Shown here: positions 51,801 through 60,347 of the stretch, one piece after another | How positions within the stretch are numbered: the first letter of the stretch is position 1 | How the letters are laid out: every line of letters starts with the position of its first letter | Assembly (NCBI RefSeq): GCF_040685555.1 | Contig: NZ_JBFBIK010000002.1 | Coordinates: 128,938-192,937, forward strand | Direction: 5' to 3' | DNA length: 64,000 nucleotides | Source of the DNA: Sphaerisporangium sp040685555 | GTDB taxonomy: Bacteria; Actinomycetota; Actinomycetes; Streptosporangiales; Streptosporangiaceae | The notes under the pieces: model-generated | Database searches by the model: none | What the model was told of the DNA's origin: nothing | Seen by the model: only the letters and a program-made list of their open reading frames with translations | Program-made: the position numbers and the translations under genes

Positions 51801-52436
51801 ATGAAGCTCACCAAACACGGCCACGCGTGCGTGCGCCTGGAGAAGGACGGGTCCACCCTCATCATCGACCCGGGTGGTCTCACCGAGGAGTCCGCGCTCG
51901 ACGGGGCGGACGCCGTCCTCATCACCCACGAACACTTCGACCATCTGGAGGTCAAGCGCCTCGCCGCCCTGGGTCCCGACGTGCCGATCTGGACCTGCGC
52001 GGCCGTCGCCAAGCAGCTCGAGGGCCTGAGCGTCAAGGTCGGCGTCATCGGGGACGGCGACTCGTTCACGGCGGCGGGCTTCGAGGTGGGGGTGATAGGC
52101 AGGGACCACGCGGTGATCGCCTTCGACGTGCCCGTCGTGCAGAACGTCGGCTTCCTGGTCGACGGCGAGGTGTTCCACCCGGGAGACGCGTTCACCGTAC
52201 CGGGACAGCCCGTGGGCACCCTGCTCACGCCGACCAGCGGCCCGTGGATGAAGACCCCCGAGATGGTCGACTACCTGCTGGAGGTGGCGCCCGAGCGCGC
52301 CTACTCCATCCACGACGGCCTCTACAACGACATCGGGCTGATGCTGGTCGACGGCATCCTGGACCGCCGGGGCAAGGCTCAGGGAGGCGACTTCCGCCGC
52401 CTGAAGACGGGCGAGAGCGTGGTCCTCGGCGGTTGA
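51801..52436 (+). CDS. MBL-fold metallo-hydrolase (UlaG-like)
   Basis: A 211-residue beta-lactamase-fold protein of the UlaG/YtnP-like group. It begins MKLTKHGHACVRLEKDG and has the metal motif ITHEHFDHLE (HxHxDH variant HEHFDH) near residue 43, with later VFHPGDAF supplying the metal Asp. Substrate unknown. ATG 51801 has GGAGAG directly upstream, closer than usual. Convergent with mnmA, 7 bp apart. Confidence 0.87.
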   Translation: MKLTKHGHACVRLEKDGSTLIIDPGGLTEESALDGADAVLITHEHFDHLEVKRLAALGPDVPIWTCAAVAKQLEGLSVKVGVIGDGDSFTAAGFEVGVIGRDHAVIAFDVPVVQNVGFLVDGEVFHPGDAFTVPGQPVGTLLTPTSGPWMKTPEMVDYLLEVAPERAYSIHDGLYNDIGLMLVDGILDRRGKAQGGDFRRLKTGESVVLGG

Positions 52437-52443
52437 CCCGAGG

Positions 52444-53514
52444 TCAGGAGGACGAGGCGATGGTGGCGGAGCCGAGGACGGTGTCCCCGCTGTAGAGGAC
52501 GGCCGCCTGGCCCGCCGCGACCCCGGTGGCAGGGGTGTCCAGCTCGATGTGGACCACGCCGCCGGACAACTGGGCGCGGCAGCCGTACACCTCGCCGTGG
52601 GCCCGGAGCTGCACGTTGCACGCCAGCGGCTCGTGCGGCTCGCCGGCGGGGCCGTTCCAGACCGGGCGCTCGGCCACGACGGAGCTGACCGCCAGGGACG
52701 AGCGCGGGCCGACCGTGACCGTGTTGGACACCGGCTCGATCGACAGCACGTAGCGCGGGCGGCCGTCGGAGGTCGGGCGGTCGATGTGCAGGCCCTTGCG
52801 CTGGCCGATGGTGAAGCCGAAGGCCCCGGCGTGGGTGCCGACGACGGCGCCGGCCTCGTCGACGATCGGGCCGTGCTCGGCGCCCAGCCGCTCGGCCAGG
52901 AAGCCGCGGGTGTCGCCGTCGGCGATGAAGCAGATGTCGTGGCTGTCGGGCTTGTCGGCCACCGCGAGGCCACGGGCGGCGGCCTCCTCGCGGACCTCGG
53001 CCTTGGTGGAGCCGCCCAGCGGGAAGATCGCGTGGGAGAGCTGCTCGCGGGTGAGGACCCCGAGGACGTACGACTGGTCCTTGCCGGGGTCGACGCTCCT
53101 GCGCAGCACGCCGCCTTCGAGCCGGGCGTGGTGGCCGGTCGCCACCGCGTCGAAGCCGAGCGCCAGCGCCCGGTCGAGCACCGCCTCGAACTTGATCTTC
53201 TCGTTGCAGCGCAGGCACGGGTTGGGGGTGCGGCCGGCGGCGTACTCGTTGACGAAGTCCTCGACGACGTCGCGGTGGAACCGCTCGGCCATGTCCCAGA
53301 TGTAGAACGGGATGCCGATCACGTCGGCGGCACGCCGGGCGTCCCTGGAGTCCTCCAGGGTGCAGCAGCCCCGCGCGCCGGTGCGGTAGGACTGCGGGTT
53401 GGAGGAGAGCGCGAGATGGACGCCCGTGACGTCATGGCCGGCCTCGGCGATGCGGGCGGCCGCCACCGCGGAGTCGACGCCGCCGGACATGGCGGCAAGC
53501 ACACGAAGACTCAT
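52444..53514 (-). CDS. mnmA: tRNA-specific 2-thiouridylase
   Basis: Thiolates U34 of Glu, Gln and Lys tRNAs. 356 residues with the PP-loop VLAAMSGGVDSAVAA near the N-terminus, TPNPCLRCNEKIKFE with the first catalytic Cys, and SHDICFIADGD with the second. ATG 53514 (MSLRVLAAM); upstream in-frame residues are antisense noise. No clear ribosome-binding site is visible. Confidence 0.95.
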   Translation of the reverse strand: MSLRVLAAMSGGVDSAVAAARIAEAGHDVTGVHLALSSNPQSYRTGARGCCTLEDSRDARRAADVIGIPFYIWDMAERFHRDVVEDFVNEYAAGRTPNPCLRCNEKIKFEAVLDRALALGFDAVATGHHARLEGGVLRRSVDPGKDQSYVLGVLTREQLSHAIFPLGGSTKAEVREEAAARGLAVADKPDSHDICFIADGDTRGFLAERLGAEHGPIVDEAGAVVGTHAGAFGFTIGQRKGLHIDRPTSDGRPRYVLSIEPVSNTVTVGPRSSLAVSSVVAERPVWNGPAGEPHEPLACNVQLRAHGEVYGCRAQLSGGVVHIELDTPATGVAAGQAAVLYSGDTVLGSATIASSS

Positions 53515-53629
53515 AACACTGTCGAGGTTACCCCGCCCGGCGGTGCCGCCGGGCGGCCGGGAGATCCCTGCCCGCCGGGCACCGGCTCGCGTTGGCACAG
53601 GCGCCGGACACCTGGGAGGATCGAGTGCC

Positions 53630-54673
53630 ATGCGACTGTTCGGGCGGAGAAACGAGCCGGGTGAGCCGGCCCAGGTGATCGCGGGCTTCTGGGCGTGGTG
53701 GGCCGAGGCGCGGCCGAGGATCGACGCCCTGCTGGAGTCGGGCGACGCCACAGGGCTGGCCGAGGAGCTGGCCCCGGCCGTCGCCGCCCTCGATCCGGGG
53801 CTGCTGTGGGACATCGCGCCCGGTGGCACGGCGCGGCAGGCCCTGGTCGTCTCGGCGGCGGGCGATCCCGAGCTCAGGCCGCTGGCCCACCGCTGGGCGC
53901 TGGCCGCGCCGCCGGTCGACGCGGTGTGGGAGTTCCACCCGTCCCGGCAGGCCAACCCGGGCGCCATCGAGCTGACCCTGGACGTGGGCGGGCGGGAGTT
54001 CGCGCTCGACAAGCTGGTGCTCGGGCTGCGGGTGCCCAAGGGGACGCCCCGCATCGACGTCACCGCCTATCACCCGATATTTCCCGACCTGGTGGATGAG
54101 ACCCGCACCGAGGCGGCCGTGCTCGCCCTCGACTGGCTGCTCGGGGAGGACGAGGTGGCCCGCTGGGTGGGTGACATCGTCGCCGCCACCTTCCAGCCCC
54201 TCGACGCCGTCCCCGCCGTCCACCTTCCCGCCGTCGTGGCCGACCTCGCCTCCGAGTACCCACAGGACCAGTGGGCCCTCATGGAGGGCCAGACGTCAGG
54301 CGGAGCGCGCCTCATCGCCACCGCGCGTTATCCCCTGCGCCCGGTCGACCACCCCCTGTTCGACCAGCACATCGCGATCACGCTTCCTTACGCGGAGGCC
54401 GGCGACGACGGCCTGCCCGCCGGGGGGTCGGCAGCCGCGCTCCGCGAGTTCGAGGAGCGGCTGGCCGATCGCATCGACCGGCTCGGCGGCACCGCCGTGC
54501 TCGCCGTCCACGTCAGCTCGGAAGGCACCCGCGTGCTGCACGTCTACGCCGACCCGTCGAGCGACGCGGCGACGCGGGTCGGGGAGCTGGCCGCGAGCTG
54601 GAAGGAAGGATCGCCCGGCGTCGAGGTGGCCGCCGACCCCGGCTGGATCGCCATCTCCCCCTTCCTGAGCTGA
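53630..54673 (+). CDS. DUF695-like protein
   Basis: A 347-residue soluble protein, MRLFGRRNEPGEPAQVIAGF. It has two alpha/beta blocks: one with VDAVWEFHPSRQANPGAIEL, and a C-terminal one with HPLFDQHIAITLPY and EFEERLADRIDRL, the latter resembling DUF695. No catalytic motif is recognised. GGGAGG stands about 10 bp upstream of ATG 53630. Divergent from mnmA; function unknown. Confidence 0.72.
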   Translation: MRLFGRRNEPGEPAQVIAGFWAWWAEARPRIDALLESGDATGLAEELAPAVAALDPGLLWDIAPGGTARQALVVSAAGDPELRPLAHRWALAAPPVDAVWEFHPSRQANPGAIELTLDVGGREFALDKLVLGLRVPKGTPRIDVTAYHPIFPDLVDETRTEAAVLALDWLLGEDEVARWVGDIVAATFQPLDAVPAVHLPAVVADLASEYPQDQWALMEGQTSGGARLIATARYPLRPVDHPLFDQHIAITLPYAEAGDDGLPAGGSAAALREFEERLADRIDRLGGTAVLAVHVSSEGTRVLHVYADPSSDAATRVGELAASWKEGSPGVEVAADPGWIAISPFLS

Positions 54674-54750
54674 CCAGCTGGAGCCGCGCGGCCGGTGTCG
54701 GACAGGTGATTCCCGGTCGCGGGCGTCGGCGAGTCGGTTAGCCTGCCAGC

Positions 54751-55310
54751 GTGATGGCTGTGGAATGGGCATCTGAACGTGCCGAGCGGCAGCTTCGCGA
54801 GAGCCTGCCGCGGCGGTGGGAGCACACGAAGGGCATCGCGCTCCGTGCGGGCCAACTCGGGCCGCTGGCGGGCGACTCAGCAGGTGTTCTGCAGGCCGCC
54901 GCCTATCTGCATGACATCGGATACTCGCCGTCCCTCGTTCGGACGGAATTTCATCCTTTGGACGGCGCTCGGTATCTGCGGACGCTGGACGTAGATGACC
55001 GCGTCACACGGCTCGTGGCCAACCATTCCATCGCACTCCTGGAGGCTGAGGAACGCGGCCTGCGCGCCGAGCTGGCCAGCGAGTTTCCTCTGGTGGAGGA
55101 TCCGTTTCTCGCGACGCGTTGGTGTTCTGCGACATGACCACCACGCCGAGCGGTCTTCCGACCACGCCGGAGTCACGGCTTCTGGAGATCACCGACCGCT
55201 ACGGTGCCGAGAGCGTGGTCGGCCGTTTCATCCGCCGTGCCGAACCCCAGATTCAGGCGAGCGTCGCGCGGATCCGGGCGGCGGCCGATTCCGCCGGTCT
55301 GGCGCTGTGA
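54751..55310 (+). pseudogene. HD-domain phosphohydrolase, frameshifted
   Basis: The first frame (GTG 54751, or ATG 54754, to 55135) encodes an HD-type metal-dependent phosphohydrolase start: RRWEHTKGIALRAGQL, then AAYLHDIGYSP with the HD pair and NHSIAL. It stops early after DPFLATRWCSAT. The expected continuation (ALVFCDMTTTPSG to the end at 55310) lies in another frame. One base missing at about 55,108-55,112 explains both. Either a real pseudogene or a base-call error. Confidence 0.7.
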
Positions 55311-55314
55311 GCGG

Positions 55315-55781
55315 CTACCCGAGGTAGGGGTAGATACCGGCCAGGTAATGGCCGATCTGCTCGTGCATGCTCGGGTGGATGTCGGGTTCGTCCAGGGAGT
55401 CCGGATTGACCCAGCGGACACCGTCGGCCTCTTCGTTGATCGTGGGCTTGCCGCCAACCGGACGGCCGATGTACACGGCTTCGTACTGCTGGCGGATCTC
55501 TCCATCGGTGTAGGCGACGATGTGGTTCGGGTTGGAATAGACGCCGAGAACCCCGTGACCTCGGCGGGAATCCCCGTCTCCTCCTCGCATTCTCGAACCG
55601 CGCAAGCCGCCGGCGTCTCGCCTATGTCCTGAGCACCCCCCGGGAGGGCCCATTGGCCGGTGTCCCGGCGCCGCTGCAAGCGGATTTCGCCGTCGCCGTT
55701 CACCACGAGCAGGTTGCTCGCCGGGATCAACGTGTTCGCCTTGGGCGCCTTGGGGTCGTAATAGTGCTCAGTCCTGCCCAC
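55315..55781 (-). pseudogene. NUDIX hydrolase, frameshifted in a G run
   Basis: GTG 55781 has AGGAG 7 bp upstream. The first frame gives a good NUDIX box: ALPGGAQDIGETPAACAVRE, then CEEETGIPAEVTG (GX5EX7REUXEEXGU pattern). It then loses sense. The C-terminal half (GVYSNPNHIVAYTDGEIRQQ to the stop at 55315) is in the next frame. A single G missing from the run at 55551-55554 restores the whole protein. As written it cannot give a complete enzyme. Confidence 0.75.
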
Positions 55782-56140
55782 CGTGCTGCTCCTGACTGTC
55801 GGGCGTCCATGGTCGGGCGGTCTTCCAGACCGCCTCGAAGCTCTCCTCATACCGATCGAACCACTCGGAACCCCTTGTGCGCCGCAGTTGGAGTAGCGGG
55901 TTCGCGCTGGCCGGTTGGCCCCAGATGCGGGTTGACGAGTAGCTGCTGGTCGTAGCGGAACATCGAGGTGTACAGGGTGGTGTCGTGAAGCCGCACCTCG
56001 CAGCGGGGATGCCCGATGAGGGATCGGTAGTAGATCAGCGAGGCCCGAATCTTGGCGGCCAGGGTGTCACCGATCCCTTCTTCCTCGCCTCTGATGCGGA
56101 CGGCTTCCCCGTCGAGGTCCCCAAGCGCGATTCCCCAACC
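55769..56140 (-). pseudogene. C-terminal fragment of a DUF5919 (HTH-type) regulator
   Basis: The minus strand reads EEEGIGDTLAAKIRASLIYY, RSLIGHPRCEVRLHDTTLY and FRYDQQLLVNPH. After a frame change in CTGGGGCC (near 55,930) it continues ASANPLLQLRRTRGSEWF and EESFEAVWKTARPW to a stop at 55769. This matches the C-terminal domain of DUF5919 regulators, which often precede NUDIX genes. The HTH half is missing: similarity ends at about 56,140. Its stop overlaps the NUDIX start, indicating a former operon. Confidence 0.55.
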
Positions 56141-56174
56141 CGACCGAGGCGAGCTGTCTGCCTACTGTGACGGT

Positions 56175-56625
56175 GTGCCGCTCATCGTGCTCTGGGACGT
56201 CGACCACACGCTGATTGAGAACTCCGGCGTCAGCAAGGAGATCTATGCCGCGGCTTTCGCGAAGCCCAGCGGCCGGGCGGCCGTTGAGCCGGTCCGCACG
56301 GAGGGCCGTACCGACCGGCTGATCCTCGCGGACCTGTTCCGCAGACACGGGCTTCCGGAGCCGCACTGGGAGCTCATCGCAGAAGCCCTGGAGACCAGCG
56401 GCGCCGAGCGCGAGGGAGCGCTGGCGCTGAGGGGCTGGGCGCTCCCCGGCGCGCGCGAAGCCCTAACGGCCATCGCGGCCGAGCCGAGCATGGTCTCGTA
56501 GGTGCTGACCGGGAACATCGAGGCGAACGCGCGCGTGAAGCTGCGCGCGTTCGGCCTGGATACGCTGGTCGATCTGGAGTGCGGGGCCTATGGCGGCCAC
56601 TCGGAGGACCGGGCGGCACTCGTAG
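56175..56625 (+). pseudogene. HAD-family hydrolase, amber stop and 3' truncation
   Basis: GTG 56175 begins VPLIVLWDVDHTLIENSG, the DxDxT/V motif I of HAD phosphatases, with LRGWALPGAREALTA as the cap/motif II region. A TAG at 56499-56501 interrupts it. The same frame continues VLTGNIEANARVKLRAFGLD, expected of a HAD protein, up to about 56,625. There it turns into IS66 transposase sequence, so motif III/IV and the end are lost. Confidence 0.75.
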
Positions 56626-57374
56626 GGGTCGCGCATTTCGATGAGAGTGTCACTCGCGTGAGCGGCAAGAACCATTGGCTGCACGTCGCCGCGACCGCCA
56701 CGCTGACCGCTTACCACATCGACGAGCACGGCCGCGGCGCCGAATCGATCACCGCGTTCGGCATCCCGCCCCGCTTCACCGGGGTCGCGATCCATGACGC
56801 CTACCGTCCCTATCAGGCCTTCGACGCCTGCACGCACGCCTTGTGCAACGCGCACATCGTGCGTGAGGCCACCGGGATCGGCGAGTTCGATCCGACCGCG
56901 CGAGCCGATGGATGGGCCGAGGCGCTGGTGTCGCTGCTCGGTGACGGCTACCGGTGGGTGGCCGCCCGGCGCACCAACGGGCACGACCGGCTCCCTGATT
57001 TCAAGCTCGACGATCTGTCGCGCCGCTATGACGAGCTGGTCGAACGCGCGCTGGCCGCGCATCCACCCCGTGGCTCGGGCAAACAGAGCCCGGCCCGGAA
57101 CCTGGCCCTGCGGCTACGCGACCGCAAGAGTGAGGTGCTGCGGTTCGCCGCAGACTTCACCGTCACGTTCTCAAACAACGTCGCCGAGCAGTCCATCCGC
57201 ATGATCAAGGCGAAGACCAAGGTCAGCGGCGGCTTCCGCACGCTCAAAGGCGCTCAGACCTTCCTGACCATCCGCGGCTACATCTCCACCGTCCGCAAGA
57301 ACGGCCTGCGCGCTGCCCATGCCCTTCATGACGCGCTACTCGCCAACCCCTGGATACCCGCACTCACGCCGTGA
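56626..57374 (+). mobile_element. IS66-family transposase fragment (C-terminal part)
   Basis: About 250 codons of an IS66 DDE transposase: HFDESVTRVSGKNHWLHVA, IHDAYRPYQAFDACTHALCN and NNVAEQSIRMIKAKTKVSGG, then FRTLKGAQTFLTIRGY. Full-length IS66 transposases are about 450-530 residues and begin with a coiled-coil/zinc-ribbon region absent here. The fragment is in frame with the truncated HAD gene, so an ORF from 56502 is a chimera. The right end of the element lies soon after 57374; no left inverted repeat can be assigned. Confidence 0.8.
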
Positions 57375-57624
57375 CCTGAATAGTCACGGGCCGATTTGGC
57401 TGGATAAAACCCCGTCCAATACCTACGGGACCCACTAGCAGGGGAGATGTATCCCCTTTGATCGATTTGTCGGATTTGTGCATAGCTACTTCGGATGGTT
57501 TTTCAAGATCGGTTTGCTCTGGTCGCATGAGTCACTCGATACTCTCCAATACCGGGGGTTTAACGCATGTAGTACGAGAGCGCGCTAGTGAGATCAGGGC
57601 GTGCATGGTAGGGGGAGCTGAGCG

Positions 57625-59229
57625 ATGCTTGCCAAGATAGTCGTCCAGAACTACCGAACATTTCGGCGTTTCGAGCTCGACTTCGATCCTGAAGTAAACA
57701 CGCTGGTCGGTGATAACGACACCGGCAAATCCACACTCCTTGAGGCCATCGGACTTGCCCTCACTGGTCGTATCCGCGGGCGTCAGCTGTCGCAAGAGCT
57801 TTCGCCCTATCTCTTCCACAGGGACGCGACGAGAGAGTACGTCGCCGCCTTAAAGGCCGGACGTCCAGCGCCGCCGCCAGAGATCATCATCGATCTCTTT
57901 CTTACCAACAAGGCTGATTTGGCGGCTCTCAGGGGGACTAATAACCTCCTGAAAATTGACGAGCCGGGTGTCCGTGTACGTATCGCCCTCGATCCCAACT
58001 ATATGCCTGAATACGAAGCGTTCATTAGCGACCCCTCGAACGTCAGGCTTGTGCCAACTGAGTACTATGAGGTCGAGTGGCTGGCCTTTTCCGGGAACCG
58101 AATCACATCACGCAGCATCCCAGCCACAGCATCTCTGATTGACGCTTCCACAATCCAACTGCAAAGTGGTGTCGACTATTACCTTAATGGCATAATTAGC
58201 GCAAATCTTGAGCCCAGGGAACGGGTCGAACTCGCGCGAGCTTATCGGAGCTTGCGCGAGAACTTTTCGGGCGACGACTCAATCATCAAGATCAATGAAA
58301 AGCTGCGCGGCGCGCCTCGTGATGTCAGCGACCGAAAGCTAACCCTGAATATCGACGTCTCTCATCGGTCGAGTTGGGAAAGCAACATCGTGCCACACCT
58401 CGACGAATTGCCATTCCAGTTCGTGGGAAAGGGCGAGCAGAGTACGCTCAAGATCCTCCTTGCGCTTAATAAGGATGTCGACGAGGCGCATATCGTGTTG
58501 GTGGAGGAGCCGGAGAACCATCTTTCTTTTCCGAACCTAGGCAAGCTCGTCAAGAAGATCAGAGACAAATGTCAGGGCAAGCAGGTCTTCATCACGACCC
58601 ATAGCTCCTATGTATTGAACAAGCTTGGCCTAGAAAAACTGGTGCTCCTTTCGGAGGCTGGCGGGTTCCGGCTGGACGGACTCCCAGCCGATACGCGGGA
58701 TTACTTCCGCAAGCTGCCGGGCTACGAAACCCTCCGCCTTGTACTCGCACGCAAGTCAATCCTCGTAGAGGGGCCATCCGACGAGCTGATCGTCCAACGA
58801 GCCTATCTTGATCAGCATGGGCGGCTGCCTATCGAAGATGGCATCGATGTAATTAGTGTACGTGCCATATCCTTTAAGCGCTTCCTGGACATTGCCATCC
58901 TTCTGAAGAAGAATCATGTCACTATCGTGACGGACAACGACGGCAAAGATACTGCTGACGTGCGCGCCAACTACGAAGGTTACATCGCACATGGAAACGT
59001 GACCGTGTGCGTAGGCGAGGATAAGCGCTACAAGACACTTGAATCACAGCTGCTGAATGCGAACAGTCTGGCAATGATGAACGAGATTCTCGGCAAATCG
59101 TACGGTTCTGAGGAAGATCTGCTGAAGCATATGACAGCCGATAAGAATAAGACGACCTGTGCGCTCACTATCTTCAATAGTGCTCAGAGCGTCAATATGC
59201 CTGGATACATCCAAGATGCAATCGCATAA
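57625..59229 (+). CDS. OLD-family ATPase-Toprim endonuclease, GajA-like (Gabija)
   Basis: A 534-residue protein. The N-terminal ABC-type ATPase has Walker A VGDNDTGKST (residues 28-37), signature-like FVGKGEQSTLKILLAL, Walker B IVLVEEPENHLS near 290 and H-motif FITTHSS near 321. The C-terminal Toprim domain has ILVEGPSDE near 380 and VTDNDGKD near 434. This is the layout of GajA, the DNA-nicking nuclease of Gabija phage defence (known length about 580). GGGGGAG precedes the ATG by 8 bp. The gene is clearly less GC-rich than its surroundings and overlaps the helicase gene by 14 bp, both fitting a mobile defence cassette. Confidence 0.85.
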   Translation: MLAKIVVQNYRTFRRFELDFDPEVNTLVGDNDTGKSTLLEAIGLALTGRIRGRQLSQELSPYLFHRDATREYVAALKAGRPAPPPEIIIDLFLTNKADLAALRGTNNLLKIDEPGVRVRIALDPNYMPEYEAFISDPSNVRLVPTEYYEVEWLAFSGNRITSRSIPATASLIDASTIQLQSGVDYYLNGIISANLEPRERVELARAYRSLRENFSGDDSIIKINEKLRGAPRDVSDRKLTLNIDVSHRSSWESNIVPHLDELPFQFVGKGEQSTLKILLALNKDVDEAHIVLVEEPENHLSFPNLGKLVKKIRDKCQGKQVFITTHSSYVLNKLGLEKLVLLSEAGGFRLDGLPADTRDYFRKLPGYETLRLVLARKSILVEGPSDELIVQRAYLDQHGRLPIEDGIDVISVRAISFKRFLDIAILLKKNHVTIVTDNDGKDTADVRANYEGYIAHGNVTVCVGEDKRYKTLESQLLNANSLAMMNEILGKSYGSEEDLLKHMTADKNKTTCALTIFNSAQSVNMPGYIQDAIA

Positions 59230-60253
59230 CAACCGGGCTGTGATTGCAGCTGCGGGGTCTGGAAAAACTCAGCATATCATTGATTGTGTGCTAAAGGATC
59301 CAACCCGACGAACGCTGGTGACGACATACACCAACGAAAACCTTCGCCAGCTCACAGAGCGGCTTGCCTACAGCGGTGGCGGAGTTATCCCAAGGTTGGT
59401 GACCACCATGGGTTGGTACACCTTTCTCATGAATCAATGTGCGAGGCCGTATCAGAGTGCCGTGCTGAGTGAGGCTGGGATCATGCGGGGCCTCAATTTC
59501 GTTGGCGAGCGACCAAGGTTCGCTTCCAAGAACAATCCTAAGTTTTATTACCTTGATTCCAATAAGGCTGTATATCGCAACGAGGTGGCGGCTCTTGCTG
59601 TAGAGGCCAATCGGCTTAGCGGTGGCAAGGTTGTTGACCGCCTCGCGGCTATGTATGATCATATCTACATAGATGAAGTGCAGGATATGACGGGCCATGA
59701 CTTGGAGCTTCTCGATCTACTGCTGGCATCGCCGATAGCTACCACCCTGGTAGGCGATCCTCGTCAGGCCACAACTCCTACAAATAATTCAAGCAAGAAT
59801 AAGAAGTTCAAGGGCGGCGGCATAGCCGCCTGGCTCTATAAACGGGCCGATATGTGTGTGATTGACGAACGAGTGGAGAGTCATCGGTGTAACCAAGCCA
59901 TCTGTGACTTTGCGGATAGTCTATATCCCGATCTGCCTCAAACTGTGTCAATGAATGAAGGAATCACCGGCCACGATGGGATCTTTGACATCCGGCCGGA
60001 GGAGGTTTCCTCCTACGTCGAGCGTTACGCGCCGGTCGTTCTTCGGCACCAGAAGAACTCGGACACGCAGGGCTTGGATGCGATGAATTTCGGTGTGTCG
60101 AAAGGTAGTACCTTTGACCGCGTTCTAATATTTCCGACTAAACCGATGACTCACTACTATCACAACCGCGATCCTGAGAAGGCTGGCGACTTGGCAAGGC
60201 TCTACGTTGCAGTCACACGGGCTAGGTACAGTGTCGCGTTTGTAATCCCATAA
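59216..60253 (+). CDS. Compact UvrD/Rep-type helicase, GajB-like (Gabija)
   Basis: A 345-residue superfamily 1 helicase with all core motifs: I AAAGSGKTQHI (residues 9-19), Ia TTYTNENLRQLTERL, II YIDEVQDM near 152, III LVGDPRQAT, and VI YVAVTRARYS near 330. Described GajB proteins are about 490 residues; this one is shorter, and the inserted subdomains appear reduced. The ATG at 59216 overlaps the GajA-like stop by 14 bp, indicating one transcript and coupled translation. It shares the low-GC, A/T-ending codon use of its partner. Confidence 0.83.
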   Translation: MQSHNNRAVIAAAGSGKTQHIIDCVLKDPTRRTLVTTYTNENLRQLTERLAYSGGGVIPRLVTTMGWYTFLMNQCARPYQSAVLSEAGIMRGLNFVGERPRFASKNNPKFYYLDSNKAVYRNEVAALAVEANRLSGGKVVDRLAAMYDHIYIDEVQDMTGHDLELLDLLLASPIATTLVGDPRQATTPTNNSSKNKKFKGGGIAAWLYKRADMCVIDERVESHRCNQAICDFADSLYPDLPQTVSMNEGITGHDGIFDIRPEEVSSYVERYAPVVLRHQKNSDTQGLDAMNFGVSKGSTFDRVLIFPTKPMTHYYHNRDPEKAGDLARLYVAVTRARYSVAFVIP

Positions 60254-60347
60254 CGTAGGTGTCGAGCTATTAGCCATCTCGACTGTCATCAGATTGAAAT
60301 ATTTTCCGCCTATGCCTTGCTGTAGGGCGGCTGGGTAGTCTGCATCT

